From positions 1 to 36,686 of the forward strand of contig CAJVYQ010000054.1 in assembly GCA_913009825.1 (NCBI GenBank): DNA of 36,686 nucleotides. Direction: 5' to 3'. The stretch's first letter is position 1. Every line of letters begins with the position of its first letter. Below are positions 1-8,229 of this stretch, piece by piece. The DNA is from an uncultured Deferribacteres bacterium. Lineage in GTDB: Bacteria; Zhuqueibacterota; JdFR-76; DREG01. Under the pieces are notes generated by a model. The model was not told where the DNA came from and ran no database searches. It worked only from the letters and a program-made list of their open reading frames with translations. Position numbers and translations under genes: made by a program.

Positions 1-68
1 TTTAAAACGCAGAGACGCAGAGAGCGCAAAGGAAGCGGATTTGTTCAAAAAACTAAAGTGTTACGGTA
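1..68. repeat. Dispersed repeat at window start, matches window end
   Basis: Bases 1-55 match bases 36632-36686 at 54 of 55 positions. The core is the CGCAGAGACGCAGAG motif, and the right edge (53-67) is ACTAAAGTGTTACGG, which is also the terminal repeat of the element at 29565-29760. It looks like the truncated right part of an intergenic repeat element cut by the contig edge. Confidence 0.75.
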
Positions 69-190
69 TTGTCACTACTCAGGCAGCCCGCGAAAGACTC
101 AAAAAAAACAGGAAAAAAGTTAGATGAAATCATTCGATTGTTTCGTGTGTTTTCTGCCTGTGTCAGACAGACGTGAGCTGAATAGTTACG
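69..190. repeat. Small inverted-repeat element, family GTAACTAYTCAGG
   Basis: The left end (about 70-83, TGTCACTACTCAGG) and the right end (about 173-189, AGCTGAATAGTTACG) are imperfect inverted copies of the terminal motif also seen at 16437, 30746, 35367, 35553 and 36473. The roughly 120-base interior has no credible gene. The rest of the gap up to 631 shows only AT-rich sequence with no feature I can support. Confidence 0.5.
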
Positions 191-631
191 AATTTTCTTA
201 CAATTGACTAGTAAACAAGAACTTAATGAACAATAAAACACCTGATTTAACGAGGTCTGAATATACAGCATATAACCTCTGTTTTGGAATTATGTATTAA
301 CATATTATAACTTATTAAGTTAGTTGTGAGGTTGTATGCTGCTTTTTTTATGCCGGTTAACTAACTGCGAAACTTGAGTAAACAATAGGAAAAGATCATA
401 TTCGCAGAAAACAGATATAAAACAAAGTTTGTAAATCAAAGGGCTTTTATCTTTTTATTTCTTAATGTCTTATTATCTTCGTGGCAATTGTTTATAAATA
501 ATCAAGGTTAGAGAAATGGCTAAAAAAATATTTCAATACTGGGTTAAACGGTTCAATGTTCAAGGTTCCCGGTTGATGAGTCCTAACAATAATCTCATCT
601 TCTGCTGATTTTAAAAATGTAGGAGGAAGCC

Positions 632-3067
632 ATGTATACAAGAAGGTTTGTTCTGTTTTTATCCCTTCTGATCTTGTTTGTCTGCCCGGTGAGTCTGGCT
701 GTTGATAAAGAGGCTCAGAGACCGCTTACATTATCCGTCGATCTGATTATGCGCAATCCAAAATGGATCGGCTCGTCACCGGGGGATCCGTATTGGTCGG
801 AGGATAGCAAACGGATTTATTTTATGTGGAACCCCGAAGGTGCCGAAAGTGATTCTCTTTATGTTGTATCTGCCCGGGGTGGGCAGCCGAGAAAAGTTAC
901 TGCTGCAGAACAAAAAAAACTGCCGTCCCGGTTTGGGGTTTACAACCGGAAGCGGAGTGAAAAAGTGTATGCAAAAGAAGGAGACATTTTTCTGTTTAAT
1001 CTCAAAACCATGCAGGAATTTCAAATTACCCGAACGACGGAAACAGAAAGGAATCCCTTCTTTTCAGGAGACGAACAGAAAGTGATCTTTTCAAAAAATA
1101 ACAATATGTATATGTGGTATAAAAAAGATGGGAAAATGGTTCAGCTTACCGATTTTCGAAAAGGGAAAAAGCGGCCGGAACAACAGGAACCCCGTTCTCC
1201 TCAGGAAAAATGGTTGAAGCAGGAGGAACTGAAATTAATCCGTGTGCTCAAAGAGCGGCATGAAAAGGCTGAAGAGGCCCGAAAGCGCCGGGAGAAAGAG
1301 GTTCAAAAAAAACCGAAAACGATATATCTGGGCGAAAAGCGGGTGAAAAATATTTTACTCAGTCCCGATGAAACAGTGGTCACCTTTTTGCTTTCAAAAT
1401 CTCCAAAAGGGAATAAACGGACAATCGTACCAAACTACGTGACAGAAACAGGTTTTACCACAGATATTCCGGGCAGAACAAAAGTAGGCGCGGCGCAGCC
1501 CAGCTACCGGATGGGAATTTACAACATTCAAAAAGATACCGTGATTTATCTTGCCACGGAGGATATTCCGGGTATCCATGAAAAGCCGTCCTTTCTGCAG
1601 GATTATCCAAAAAAGAAAACAGCGAAAAAGAGTGAAAAGGAAAACCGGGGAAAAATGACGCCGACGAAGAAAGAAAAGGAACGCGGTGTTTATTTTCAGG
1701 GACCCTATTGGTCGGATGACGGACGGCATGTTGTGATTGTTGCCTTTGCGCAGGACAACAAAGACCGTTGGCTATTATTGCTGGCTCCCCAAACCGGGAA
1801 ATTACGCAATCTTGACCGGCAGCATGACGAAGCCTGGATCGGCGGCCCCGGTGTGCGTGGTTGGCGGCGGTCGCAGAATGTGGGCTGGCTGCCGGACAAT
1901 CGCCGGTTTTGGTTCCAATCCGAAGCAACCGGCTATTCTCACCTCTACACAGTGGATGTGGTAACTGGTAAAAAGACACAACTCACCAGCGGCAAATTTG
2001 AAGTCTTTAGCCCCCGGGTCTCCCGGGATAAAAAACAGTGGTATTTCACTTCCAGCGAGGTGCATCCGGGCGAGCGGCATTTTTACCGCATGCCGCGCAA
2101 CGGCGGGAAGCGAACGCAAATAACTACGCTAACCGGCAACAATCAAGTGATAATGTCACCTGATGAAAAAATGCTTGCGGTGCGGTATTCCTACAGTAAT
2201 GTGCCGTGGGAGCTGTATATCATGCCCAATAAACCGGGAGCAAAACCGGTTCAGACAATTTCTTTTTTAACGGATGAATTTAAATCCTATCCATGGCGGG
2301 ACCCGGAAATGGTTCAGTTTAAAGCCCGCGACGGGGCCGGCGTTTATGCCCGTCTGTATCGCCCGGAAAACCCGAAAGCCAAAGGGCCGGCCGTTGTTTT
2401 TGTCCATGGCGCCGGTTATTTGCAAAATGCGCACAAGTGGTGGAGCAGCTATTTTCGGGAATATATGTTCCACAATTTGCTGGTGGATCATGGTTACACC
2501 GTTCTGGATATGGATTACCGCGGCAGCGCCGGTTATGGCCGGGACTGGCGAACAGCCGTTTATCGCCACATGGGCGGCAAAGATTTGACGGATCAGGTGG
2601 ACGGCGTAAAATATCTGGTGAAAAAATATGACGTGGATCCAAAGAGAGTGGGCATTTACGGCGGCTCCTATGGCGGTTTCATCACGCTGATGGCTATGTT
2701 TACTACGCCGGACGTTTTTGCCTGCGGCGCTGCACTGCGGCCGGTTACCGATTGGGCCCATTACAATAATGGGTACACGGCCAATATTTTGAACGTTCCT
2801 TTTCTGGACAGCCTGGCTTATGTGCGCAGCTCGCCCATCTATTTTGCCGAAGGTTTAGAAGGCGCGCTGTTGATCTGCCACGGCATGGTAGACACAAATG
2901 TCCATTTTCAGGATGTGGTGCGGTTGGCTCAGCGATTGATCGAATTGGGTAAGGAAAACTGGCAGGTCGCCATTTACCCGGTAGAGAGCCACGGTTTCCG
3001 TGAACCGAGCAGTTGGACGGATGAATATAAGAGAATTTTCAAACTTTTTGAAGAGAATTTGAAGTGA
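632..3067 (+). CDS. Secreted S9-family prolyl oligopeptidase / dipeptidyl peptidase
   Basis: This is an 811-residue serine peptidase of the S9 (DPP IV / acylaminoacyl peptidase) type, which cleaves short peptides, probably in the periplasm. A signal peptide covers about residues 1-23. A WD-like beta-propeller follows (about 35-545, with repeated YWSEDSKRIYF-like blades), then a C-terminal alpha/beta hydrolase domain. The catalytic triad is visible as Ser679 in GGSYGGF, Asp754 in HGMVDTNVH and His787 in ESHGF. The start has a strong AGGAGG six bases upstream. Two Lys/Glu/Arg-rich inserts (about 180-229 and 326-351) interrupt the propeller, which is unusual. The gene stands alone, with no co-directional partner within 500 bases. 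The family call is firm; the substrate is unknown. Confidence 0.93.
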   Translation: MYTRRFVLFLSLLILFVCPVSLAVDKEAQRPLTLSVDLIMRNPKWIGSSPGDPYWSEDSKRIYFMWNPEGAESDSLYVVSARGGQPRKVTAAEQKKLPSRFGVYNRKRSEKVYAKEGDIFLFNLKTMQEFQITRTTETERNPFFSGDEQKVIFSKNNNMYMWYKKDGKMVQLTDFRKGKKRPEQQEPRSPQEKWLKQEELKLIRVLKERHEKAEEARKRREKEVQKKPKTIYLGEKRVKNILLSPDETVVTFLLSKSPKGNKRTIVPNYVTETGFTTDIPGRTKVGAAQPSYRMGIYNIQKDTVIYLATEDIPGIHEKPSFLQDYPKKKTAKKSEKENRGKMTPTKKEKERGVYFQGPYWSDDGRHVVIVAFAQDNKDRWLLLLAPQTGKLRNLDRQHDEAWIGGPGVRGWRRSQNVGWLPDNRRFWFQSEATGYSHLYTVDVVTGKKTQLTSGKFEVFSPRVSRDKKQWYFTSSEVHPGERHFYRMPRNGGKRTQITTLTGNNQVIMSPDEKMLAVRYSYSNVPWELYIMPNKPGAKPVQTISFLTDEFKSYPWRDPEMVQFKARDGAGVYARLYRPENPKAKGPAVVFVHGAGYLQNAHKWWSSYFREYMFHNLLVDHGYTVLDMDYRGSAGYGRDWRTAVYRHMGGKDLTDQVDGVKYLVKKYDVDPKRVGIYGGSYGGFITLMAMFTTPDVFACGAALRPVTDWAHYNNGYTANILNVPFLDSLAYVRSSPIYFAEGLEGALLICHGMVDTNVHFQDVVRLAQRLIELGKENWQVAIYPVESHGFREPSSWTDEYKRIFKLFEENLK

Positions 3068-3102
3068 CCCGAGGAACAAAATACGGCTAATTTTCTTTGC
3101 CT

Positions 3103-3142
3103 GTAAGTAAGGCGTTACGATTTTCTGTAATACCTCACTTAC
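3103..3142. repeat. Palindromic repeat unit, one arm repeated at 3371
   Basis: The arms 3103-3118 and 3127-3142 are complementary with three mismatches around an 8-base loop. The segment 3104-3127 recurs in direct orientation at 3371-3394 with two mismatches. It may also act as a terminator-like hairpin after the peptidase gene, although no T-run follows. Confidence 0.6.
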
Positions 3143-3394
3143 GGGTTGATAATAAAATGCAATCAGCGCTAAAAGATTCAAGTTCTGTTTACATCAGGTA
3201 TTTATATTGCTCATCTAATGTTCTGTAACCCCCAATAGCACACGGATTACGCGGATGACACAGATACACACGGATAAAATCTGTGAAAATCCGTGTCATC
3301 CGTGTCATCCGTGTGCTGTTTACTATTTTGGTTGAACAGATATAATAACATAAACAAATATTCACACCAATAAGTGAGGTGTTACGATTTTCTG
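3127..3394. repeat. Inverted-repeat element upstream of the trp promoter
   Basis: The outer ends (3128-3140 AATACCTCACTTA and 3371-3384) are inverted copies of each other. The interior holds a second inverted repeat built from the CCGTGTCATCCGTGT motif (about 3237-3316). No reading frame is present. The element ends about ten bases before the -35 box of the trp operon, so it supplies the sequence just upstream of that promoter. Confidence 0.55.
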
Positions 3395-3404
3395 AAAAAA
3401 AGTC

Positions 3405-3433
3405 TTGACTTTCATAAGGCCATTCCTTATTTT
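3405..3433 (+). promoter_or_regulatory. Sigma70-like promoter of the trp operon
   Basis: There is a TTGACT at 3405-3410 and a TATTTT at 3428-3433, separated by 17 bases. Transcription would begin near 3440, before the leader-peptide ribosome site (GGGA at about 3450). A TATAAT at 3442-3447 is also present but is too close to the leader start to be the main -10 box. Confidence 0.55.
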
Positions 3434-3456
3434 ATTCAAAATATAATTTGGGAAAA

Positions 3457-3543
3457 ATGATGCATTTCAATTCTTCATACAAAACTAAACGCAACAACTG
3501 GTGGTGGTACTATCTGCAGAGTGGGTTTTGCATGTTTGATTGA
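3457..3543 (+). CDS. trpL: trp operon leader peptide (TrpL-like), three tandem Trp codons
   Basis: This short frame encodes 28 residues, from ATG 3457 (a second ATG follows at once) to TGA 3541-3543. Codons 15-17 are TGG TGG TGG (3499-3507), preceded by two Asn codons and followed by two Tyr codons. Three adjacent Trp codons in a short frame just before a terminator and trpE are the hallmark of ribosome-mediated attenuation: scarcity of charged tRNA-Trp stalls the ribosome and favours an antiterminator. The peptide itself is not expected to have another role. The name is given by function and position, not by sequence similarity. Confidence 0.85.
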   Translation: MMHFNSSYKTKRNNWWWYYLQSGFCMFD

Positions 3544-3606
3544 AATCAGATAATTTTGTCATAGAATTTTATAAAGCCCGCTCATAGCAGCGGGCTTTTT
3601 ATTTGT
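3476..3606 (+). promoter_or_regulatory. trp attenuator: alternative RNA hairpins and terminator
   Basis: The terminator stem is AAAGCCCGCT (3573-3582) with AGCGGGCTTT (3589-3598), loop CATAGC, followed by a T-rich tract. Segment 2 (3519-3529, GAGTGGGTTTT) can pair with 3573-3583 through eleven pairs including two G-U wobbles, which would block the terminator. Segment 2 can instead pair with segment 1 (3476-3486 with 3524-3534, one mismatch). A ribosome stalled at the Trp codons (3499-3507) would cover segment 1 and free segment 2. All three pairings were worked out by eye from the bases. Confidence 0.82.
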
Positions 3607-3636
3607 ACAAAAGAATAAATTAGACAGGTATTCGAG

Positions 3637-5115
3637 ATGAAATTTGCAGAATTTAAAAAACTGGCCCAACCGGGCAAAATTGTTCCGGTTTTCCGCAAGC
3701 TAAATGCTGATTTTATCACGCCGGTCTCCGCTTACCTCAAACTGCGGGAAGACGGGAATTATTCATTTCTGCTGGAAAGCGTTATTAAAGGTGAACATTT
3801 GGGCCGTTACTCATTTATCGGATTTAACCCCTTCCGGGTGATTTCTATCCGGGGACAAAAAACAGTCATTAAGGAAATCAATTCAAACAGATACTCGGAA
3901 GAAAATTTTTTTCAATTATTACGATTACAGCTTTATGAGTATGAATCCGCCCAAATCGATGGCTTGCCGGCGTTTACCTGCGGCATGGTTGGATTTCTGG
4001 GCTATGATATGATTCATCACATCGAAATCCTGCCCAATTCAAATTTTGATCCGGTTAAAACCGAAGACGCAAAATTAGCCGCTTATCATAATATTGTTGC
4101 TTTCGATCATCTGAAGAATGAAGTGATTTTAATTGCAAATTCCTTTGTTCATCCGGAGTCGGATGTAACCCGGCTTTATAAAGATTCGGAAGACCGTTTG
4201 AATCAAATTCTGGATCGGTTAAACAGACGACTTTCTTATAACGGTCAATTTAAATTAGACTCCGCCAAATCCTCCAGCAACTTTAAACAGGCCGATTTTG
4301 AACAGGCTGTTAAAAAAGCAAAAGATTACATTTTAAGCGGCGATATTTTCCAGGTTGTTTTATCTCAGCGGTTTCAGATGGATTTTTCCGGGAACCCTTT
4401 TCAAATCTACAGGACTCTTCGCAACATTAATCCTTCTCCTTACATGTTTTATTTAGACATGGTTGATTATCAGCTCATCGGTTCTTCTCCGGAACCGCTG
4501 ATTCGATCAAACGCACAAGAGTTGGAAATTATTCCGATTGCAGGCACACGTCCTCGTGGGATCAACGATGAAGAAGATAAAAAATTAGCGGAAAATTTAT
4601 TAAACGATCCAAAAGAACTGGCGGAACATGTGATGTTGGTAGATCTGGCCAGAAACGATCTGGGGCGCGTATCAGAATTTGGCAGTGTGAAAGTTCACGA
4701 GTTTAAAACCATCGAACGATATTCTCATGTGATGCACCTCATCTCAAAAGTCAAATCGAAACTCAGGGAAGGGATCACTTCTGTGGAGGCCTTTAAAGCG
4801 GCATTTCCGGCCGGTACTGTTTCCGGCGCCCCTAAAATTCGGGCGATGGAAATCATCGATGAATTGGAACCTGATAAACGAGGCGTTTACGCCGGCGCGG
4901 TTGGTTATTTCGATTTTTCCGGGAATATGGATTTGTGTATTGCCATCCGGATGATTCTGGCAAAAGGCCAAAAGCTGTTTTTTCAGGCCGGCGCCGGAAT
5001 TGTTGCGGACAGCGATCCGGAAAAAGAATATGAAGAAACCGTCTATAAAGCTGTCGCTTTAAAGAAGGCAATCATCCAGGCTTCGGAGGGTATCCATGAT
5101 TTTATTTATCGATAA
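3637..5115 (+). CDS. trpE: Anthranilate synthase component I
   Basis: TrpE converts chorismate and ammonia (from the TrpG subunit) to anthranilate, the first committed step of tryptophan synthesis. The protein has 492 residues, normal for the family. Visible signatures are LLES (45-48), the conserved feedback-inhibition motif near the N-terminus, the chorismate-binding region with GSSPEPLIR and PIAGTRPRG, and GTVSGAPKIRAMEII near residue 392. It is the first structural gene after the attenuator, and its end overlaps trpG by 20 bases, which suggests translational coupling. The LLES motif implies allosteric inhibition by tryptophan as well as transcriptional attenuation. pabB is a less likely alternative given the full trp operon context. 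Confidence 0.97.
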   Translation: MKFAEFKKLAQPGKIVPVFRKLNADFITPVSAYLKLREDGNYSFLLESVIKGEHLGRYSFIGFNPFRVISIRGQKTVIKEINSNRYSEENFFQLLRLQLYEYESAQIDGLPAFTCGMVGFLGYDMIHHIEILPNSNFDPVKTEDAKLAAYHNIVAFDHLKNEVILIANSFVHPESDVTRLYKDSEDRLNQILDRLNRRLSYNGQFKLDSAKSSSNFKQADFEQAVKKAKDYILSGDIFQVVLSQRFQMDFSGNPFQIYRTLRNINPSPYMFYLDMVDYQLIGSSPEPLIRSNAQELEIIPIAGTRPRGINDEEDKKLAENLLNDPKELAEHVMLVDLARNDLGRVSEFGSVKVHEFKTIERYSHVMHLISKVKSKLREGITSVEAFKAAFPAGTVSGAPKIRAMEIIDELEPDKRGVYAGAVGYFDFSGNMDLCIAIRMILAKGQKLFFQAGAGIVADSDPEKEYEETVYKAVALKKAIIQASEGIHDFIYR

Positions 5116-5671
5116 TTACGATTCGTTCACCTACAATCTGGTAGATTATTTTGGCCGGTTTGAACCCAATTTAATGGTTGTGCGGAATGATAAAATTTCT
5201 AGTCAAAGAATTCGAAACTTAAAACCCCGGGGAATAGTCATCTCACCCGGCCCCGGCGTCCCGGAAAATGCGGGAATCTGTAACGAAGTAATCAAAAATT
5301 TTTACAAAGATATCCCAATTCTGGGCGTTTGTCTCGGGCACCAATGTATCGGTTCTGTCTTTGGCACGAAGATAAAAAGAGCCCCGGCGCCGGTTCATGG
5401 CAAAACAGCGGATATTTATCATCATTCTACAGGAATATTTTCAGACCTGCCCTCTCCATTCCAGGCAGCCCGCTATCATTCCTTAATGATTGATAAAACG
5501 ACTCTTTCAACCGAACTGGAAATTGTGGCCGAAACAGATGATAAAATCATCATGGGAATTCAACATAAAAGATATCCGGTAATCGGTGTGCAATTTCATC
5601 CGGAATCGATCTTGACCGGTTGTGGATTTAGTTTGCTTGAAAACTGGTTGAAAATGTTTGTTCGGCCATAA
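5096..5671 (+). CDS. trpG: Anthranilate synthase component II (glutamine amidotransferase)
   Basis: TrpG hydrolyses glutamine and passes ammonia to TrpE. The 191-residue protein has the class I amidotransferase layout: the FIDNYDSFTYNL start, an oxyanion region SPGPG, the nucleophile Cys79 in GVCLGHQ, and the catalytic His/Glu in QFHPES near residue 170. The start codon lies inside the end of trpE with GGAGGG six bases upstream. The family also serves p-aminobenzoate synthesis (PabA), so a shared role is possible, but its place in the operon points to tryptophan. Confidence 0.96.
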   Translation: MILFIDNYDSFTYNLVDYFGRFEPNLMVVRNDKISSQRIRNLKPRGIVISPGPGVPENAGICNEVIKNFYKDIPILGVCLGHQCIGSVFGTKIKRAPAPVHGKTADIYHHSTGIFSDLPSPFQAARYHSLMIDKTTLSTELEIVAETDDKIIMGIQHKRYPVIGVQFHPESILTGCGFSLLENWLKMFVRP

Positions 5672-5699
5672 ACTGTAACTAAGCAGAAGGAGATTTGAT

Positions 5700-6713
5700 A
5701 TGTTAAAAACTATTCTCGAAAAAGTCTCAGATGGGGACGACTTAACCCGAAACGAAGCAGCGGCGGCTTTGGAAACAATTGTCAGGGATGAAGCTTCGCC
5801 AACCGAGGTAGGGGGGCTCCTTATCGGCTTGCGGGTTAAAGGCGAAACGGAAGAAGAAATTTTAGGGTTTGTCGAAACTATGGAAAAATACATGGTAAAA
5901 GTTCATCTTCAGAATCAGGATGCCATCGATGTTTGTGGCACAGGGGGGGACGGCAAACATTCGTTTAATGTATCAACAACCACTGCCATCGTTGTAGCCG
6001 CAGAGGGAGTTTCTGTGGCAAAACATGGAAATCGCTCGGTTTCCGGTAGAACCGGATCTGCTGATCTTTTACAGGAATTGGGAGTTAAAATTGATTTGAA
6101 TGCCGATAAAGTGAAACAGTGTGTCGACGAAATCGGTATTGGCTTCTTTTTTGCGCCTCTCTTTCATCCGGCCATGAAAAATGTTGCTCTCCATCGCAAA
6201 AATCTTGGCCTGCGAACCGTCTTTAACATGTTGGGACCGTTGTTAAATCCTGCCCGGGTAAAAAGACAATTGATTGGCGCTTATGATTCTGAAACTGCAA
6301 AAAAACTTGCCGTGGTTTTAAAAATGCGCGGTTATACAAAAGCTTGTACTGTTCATAGTTTAGACGGATTTGACGAGGTGTCACCTTTTTCTCAAAATGA
6401 TATATTTGAAGTGAATAAAAATCTGAATGAAATTAAAACCTATCGATTTGAGAAACCCTACGGCAAATTTGGTTTGGATGAAATTACAGGAGATGATCAA
6501 AGAAAAAACGCCGGGATTACACTATCTGTGTTGGCAGGAGAAAAAAATGCTGCCCGGGAAATGGTTGTACTGAATTCCGGTTTTGCGTTTTATGTAGCCG
6601 GCAAGACAAACACGGTAGAAGATGGCATCCTTCTGGCGGAAAATGTCCTTGATAGCGGCGCGGCAAAACGGAAATTGGATCAGTTTGTGGAAATGAGTAA
6701 TCGTTTGAATTAA
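5700..6713 (+). CDS. trpD: Anthranilate phosphoribosyltransferase
   Basis: TrpD transfers the phosphoribosyl group of PRPP to anthranilate. The protein has 337 residues, typical of the free-standing enzyme. The PRPP-binding signature CGTGGDGKHSFNVST lies at about residues 79-93, followed by AKHGNRSVSGRTGSADLL and the HPAMKNV and MLGPLLNPA blocks. There is an AAGGAG ribosome site before the ATG and a 28-base gap from trpG. TrpG and TrpD are not fused here, unlike in E. coli. Confidence 0.97.
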   Translation: MLKTILEKVSDGDDLTRNEAAAALETIVRDEASPTEVGGLLIGLRVKGETEEEILGFVETMEKYMVKVHLQNQDAIDVCGTGGDGKHSFNVSTTTAIVVAAEGVSVAKHGNRSVSGRTGSADLLQELGVKIDLNADKVKQCVDEIGIGFFFAPLFHPAMKNVALHRKNLGLRTVFNMLGPLLNPARVKRQLIGAYDSETAKKLAVVLKMRGYTKACTVHSLDGFDEVSPFSQNDIFEVNKNLNEIKTYRFEKPYGKFGLDEITGDDQRKNAGITLSVLAGEKNAAREMVVLNSGFAFYVAGKTNTVEDGILLAENVLDSGAAKRKLDQFVEMSNRLN

Positions 6714-6809
6714 TGTTTGATCATGGAAATACACAGATTTTAACGGAGAAATATCACAATAATTTCCGTGTCATTCGGTGATCTTCCTTAGTTATGAATT
6801 GAGTTAACA

Positions 6810-7610
6810 ATGAATCTTTTAGAACAAATCGTTAAAAATAAAAAAAAAGAAGTTGCGGCAGCGAGGAGAAAAAAAACAAGTTCGCAGTTGATTATTGAAT
6901 CGGGAAGTGAACAACCCCGCCACAGTTTTTTCAGTTTGTTGAACGAAAAGAATGGTTTTCACTTCATTTGTGAAATTAAAAAAGCCTCGCCTTCCCAGGG
7001 AATGATTCGGGCAAATTTTGATCCCTGCAAACAAGCGCAGAATTATCTTGAAGGCGGCGCCTCCGCCATTTCGATTTTAACAGACGAGAAATATTTTCAG
7101 GGACATCTTGATCATCTCAAACAAGTTCGTAAAATTGTCTCACTGCCGGTTCTGAGAAAAGATTTTATCATCGATCCATATCAAATAATTGAATCGAAAG
7201 TTGCCGGCGCCGATATGATCTTGTTAATTTCCCGAATTCTCACCAAAAATCAGATTGCCGTGTTCAGAAATATGGCTTTGGCATTGAAATTAGATGTTCT
7301 GCTTGAAATTGCTGAAGAGAGAGAGTTGGAAAAAATCGATAATTTCGAAAACATGATCCTTGGTATAAACAACCGCAATCTGAAGACATTTGAAGTCGAT
7401 TTGAATAATTCTTTGACCATCAAAAAGGTCATCCCCCCGGTTGTGCCGACTGTCAGTGAAAGCGGCATTCAATCTGTTGATGATTGTCTATTGTTGGCAG
7501 AGAACGGTTTTCGGGGTGTATTGGTTGGCGAAACTTTGATGAGGGCGGGTAATCCCAGAGGGTTGTTACAAGAATGGAACAGGAAAATTAGTGATGTTTA
7601 CCCGGCTTAA
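6810..7610 (+). CDS. trpC: Indole-3-glycerol phosphate synthase
   Basis: TrpC closes the indole ring from carboxyphenylamino-deoxyribulose phosphate. The 266-residue protein has the family motifs CEIKKASPSQG (about residue 52), LTDEKYFQG, LRKDFIIDPYQI, GINNRNLKTF and SESGI. The gap from trpD is 96 bases, the longest inside the front part of the operon, and includes a short copy of the CCGTGTCATTCGG repeat motif (about 6763-6776). The ribosome site before the ATG is weak. The last 17-20 bases overlap trpF. Confidence 0.96.
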   Translation: MNLLEQIVKNKKKEVAAARRKKTSSQLIIESGSEQPRHSFFSLLNEKNGFHFICEIKKASPSQGMIRANFDPCKQAQNYLEGGASAISILTDEKYFQGHLDHLKQVRKIVSLPVLRKDFIIDPYQIIESKVAGADMILLISRILTKNQIAVFRNMALALKLDVLLEIAEERELEKIDNFENMILGINNRNLKTFEVDLNNSLTIKKVIPPVVPTVSESGIQSVDDCLLLAENGFRGVLVGETLMRAGNPRGLLQEWNRKISDVYPA

Positions 7611-8229
7611 AATTTGTGGTATTACCAATCTTGAGGATGCTTTAACCTGTATCCGTTATGGAGTAGATTTTCTTGGATTTAACTTTTATCCCGGCAGCCC
7701 AAGATACATCCCGCCGGAAGATGCAAAAAAAATCATCGGCCGACTGCCGTTTTACATTCAGACCGTTGGAATTTTGGTCCGGCCGGATTTTGAAAAAATA
7801 TGGGAAATTGTAAGAAATAGCGGAGTTTCTGCGGTTCAAATTTACGAGCCGGAGGGTGCGATCGATTTTACTAAAATTCCGGTTCCGGCCATATTAGGGC
7901 TGCGAATAGAAACTCAAATAAAAAAAATAGCCCGGACCGGCAATGTAACAATGGTTTTGGTCGATAGCTTTTCCTGCAAACAATTTGGCGGAACAGGAAA
8001 AACATTTGATTGGCACATGATTCCGGAAAATATTTTAACTGAGAAATTGATTTTGGCCGGCGGTATTCATGCGGAAAATATCGGCGACGCCTTAAACGAG
8101 ATCAATCCGGCCGTCATCGATGTGGCCAGCGGTTCTGAAAAATCTCCGGGCGTTAAAGATCCGCAAAAAATAAAAAAAATGATGCAAATAATAACCGAAC
8201 ACAATTTAGAAGCGATCCAAAATGAGTAA
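7594..8229 (+). CDS. trpF: Phosphoribosylanthranilate isomerase
   Basis: TrpF carries out the Amadori isomerisation of phosphoribosylanthranilate. The protein has about 211 residues in a TIM-barrel layout. It begins with TRLKICGIT, whose Cys is the usual general base, and contains [17 protein letters not shown], and the phosphate-binding [11 protein letters not shown] and VDVASGSE. The start is either GTG 7591 or ATG 7594; I prefer the ATG, with AGGA nine bases upstream. It overlaps trpC upstream and trpB downstream (8 bases), so translation is probably coupled. Confidence 0.95.
   Translation: MFTRLKICGITNLEDALTCIRYGVDFLGFNFYPGSPRYIPPEDAKKIIGRLPFYIQTVGILVRPDFEKIWEIVRNSGVSAVQIYEPEGAIDFTKIPVPAILGLRIETQIKKIARTGNVTMVLVDSFSCKQFGGTGKTFDWHMIPENILTEKLILAGGIHAENIGDALNEINPAVIDVASGSEKSPGVKDPQKIKKMMQIITEHNLEAIQNE

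Noticed and set aside
53-271. 72-residue open frame on the minus strand
   Set aside because: It overlaps repeat elements, has no ribosome site and no recognisable domain.
3237-3316. CCGTGTCATCC repeats as a CRISPR array
   Set aside because: Units are adjacent or inverted with no regular spacers; this is a simple foldback repeat.
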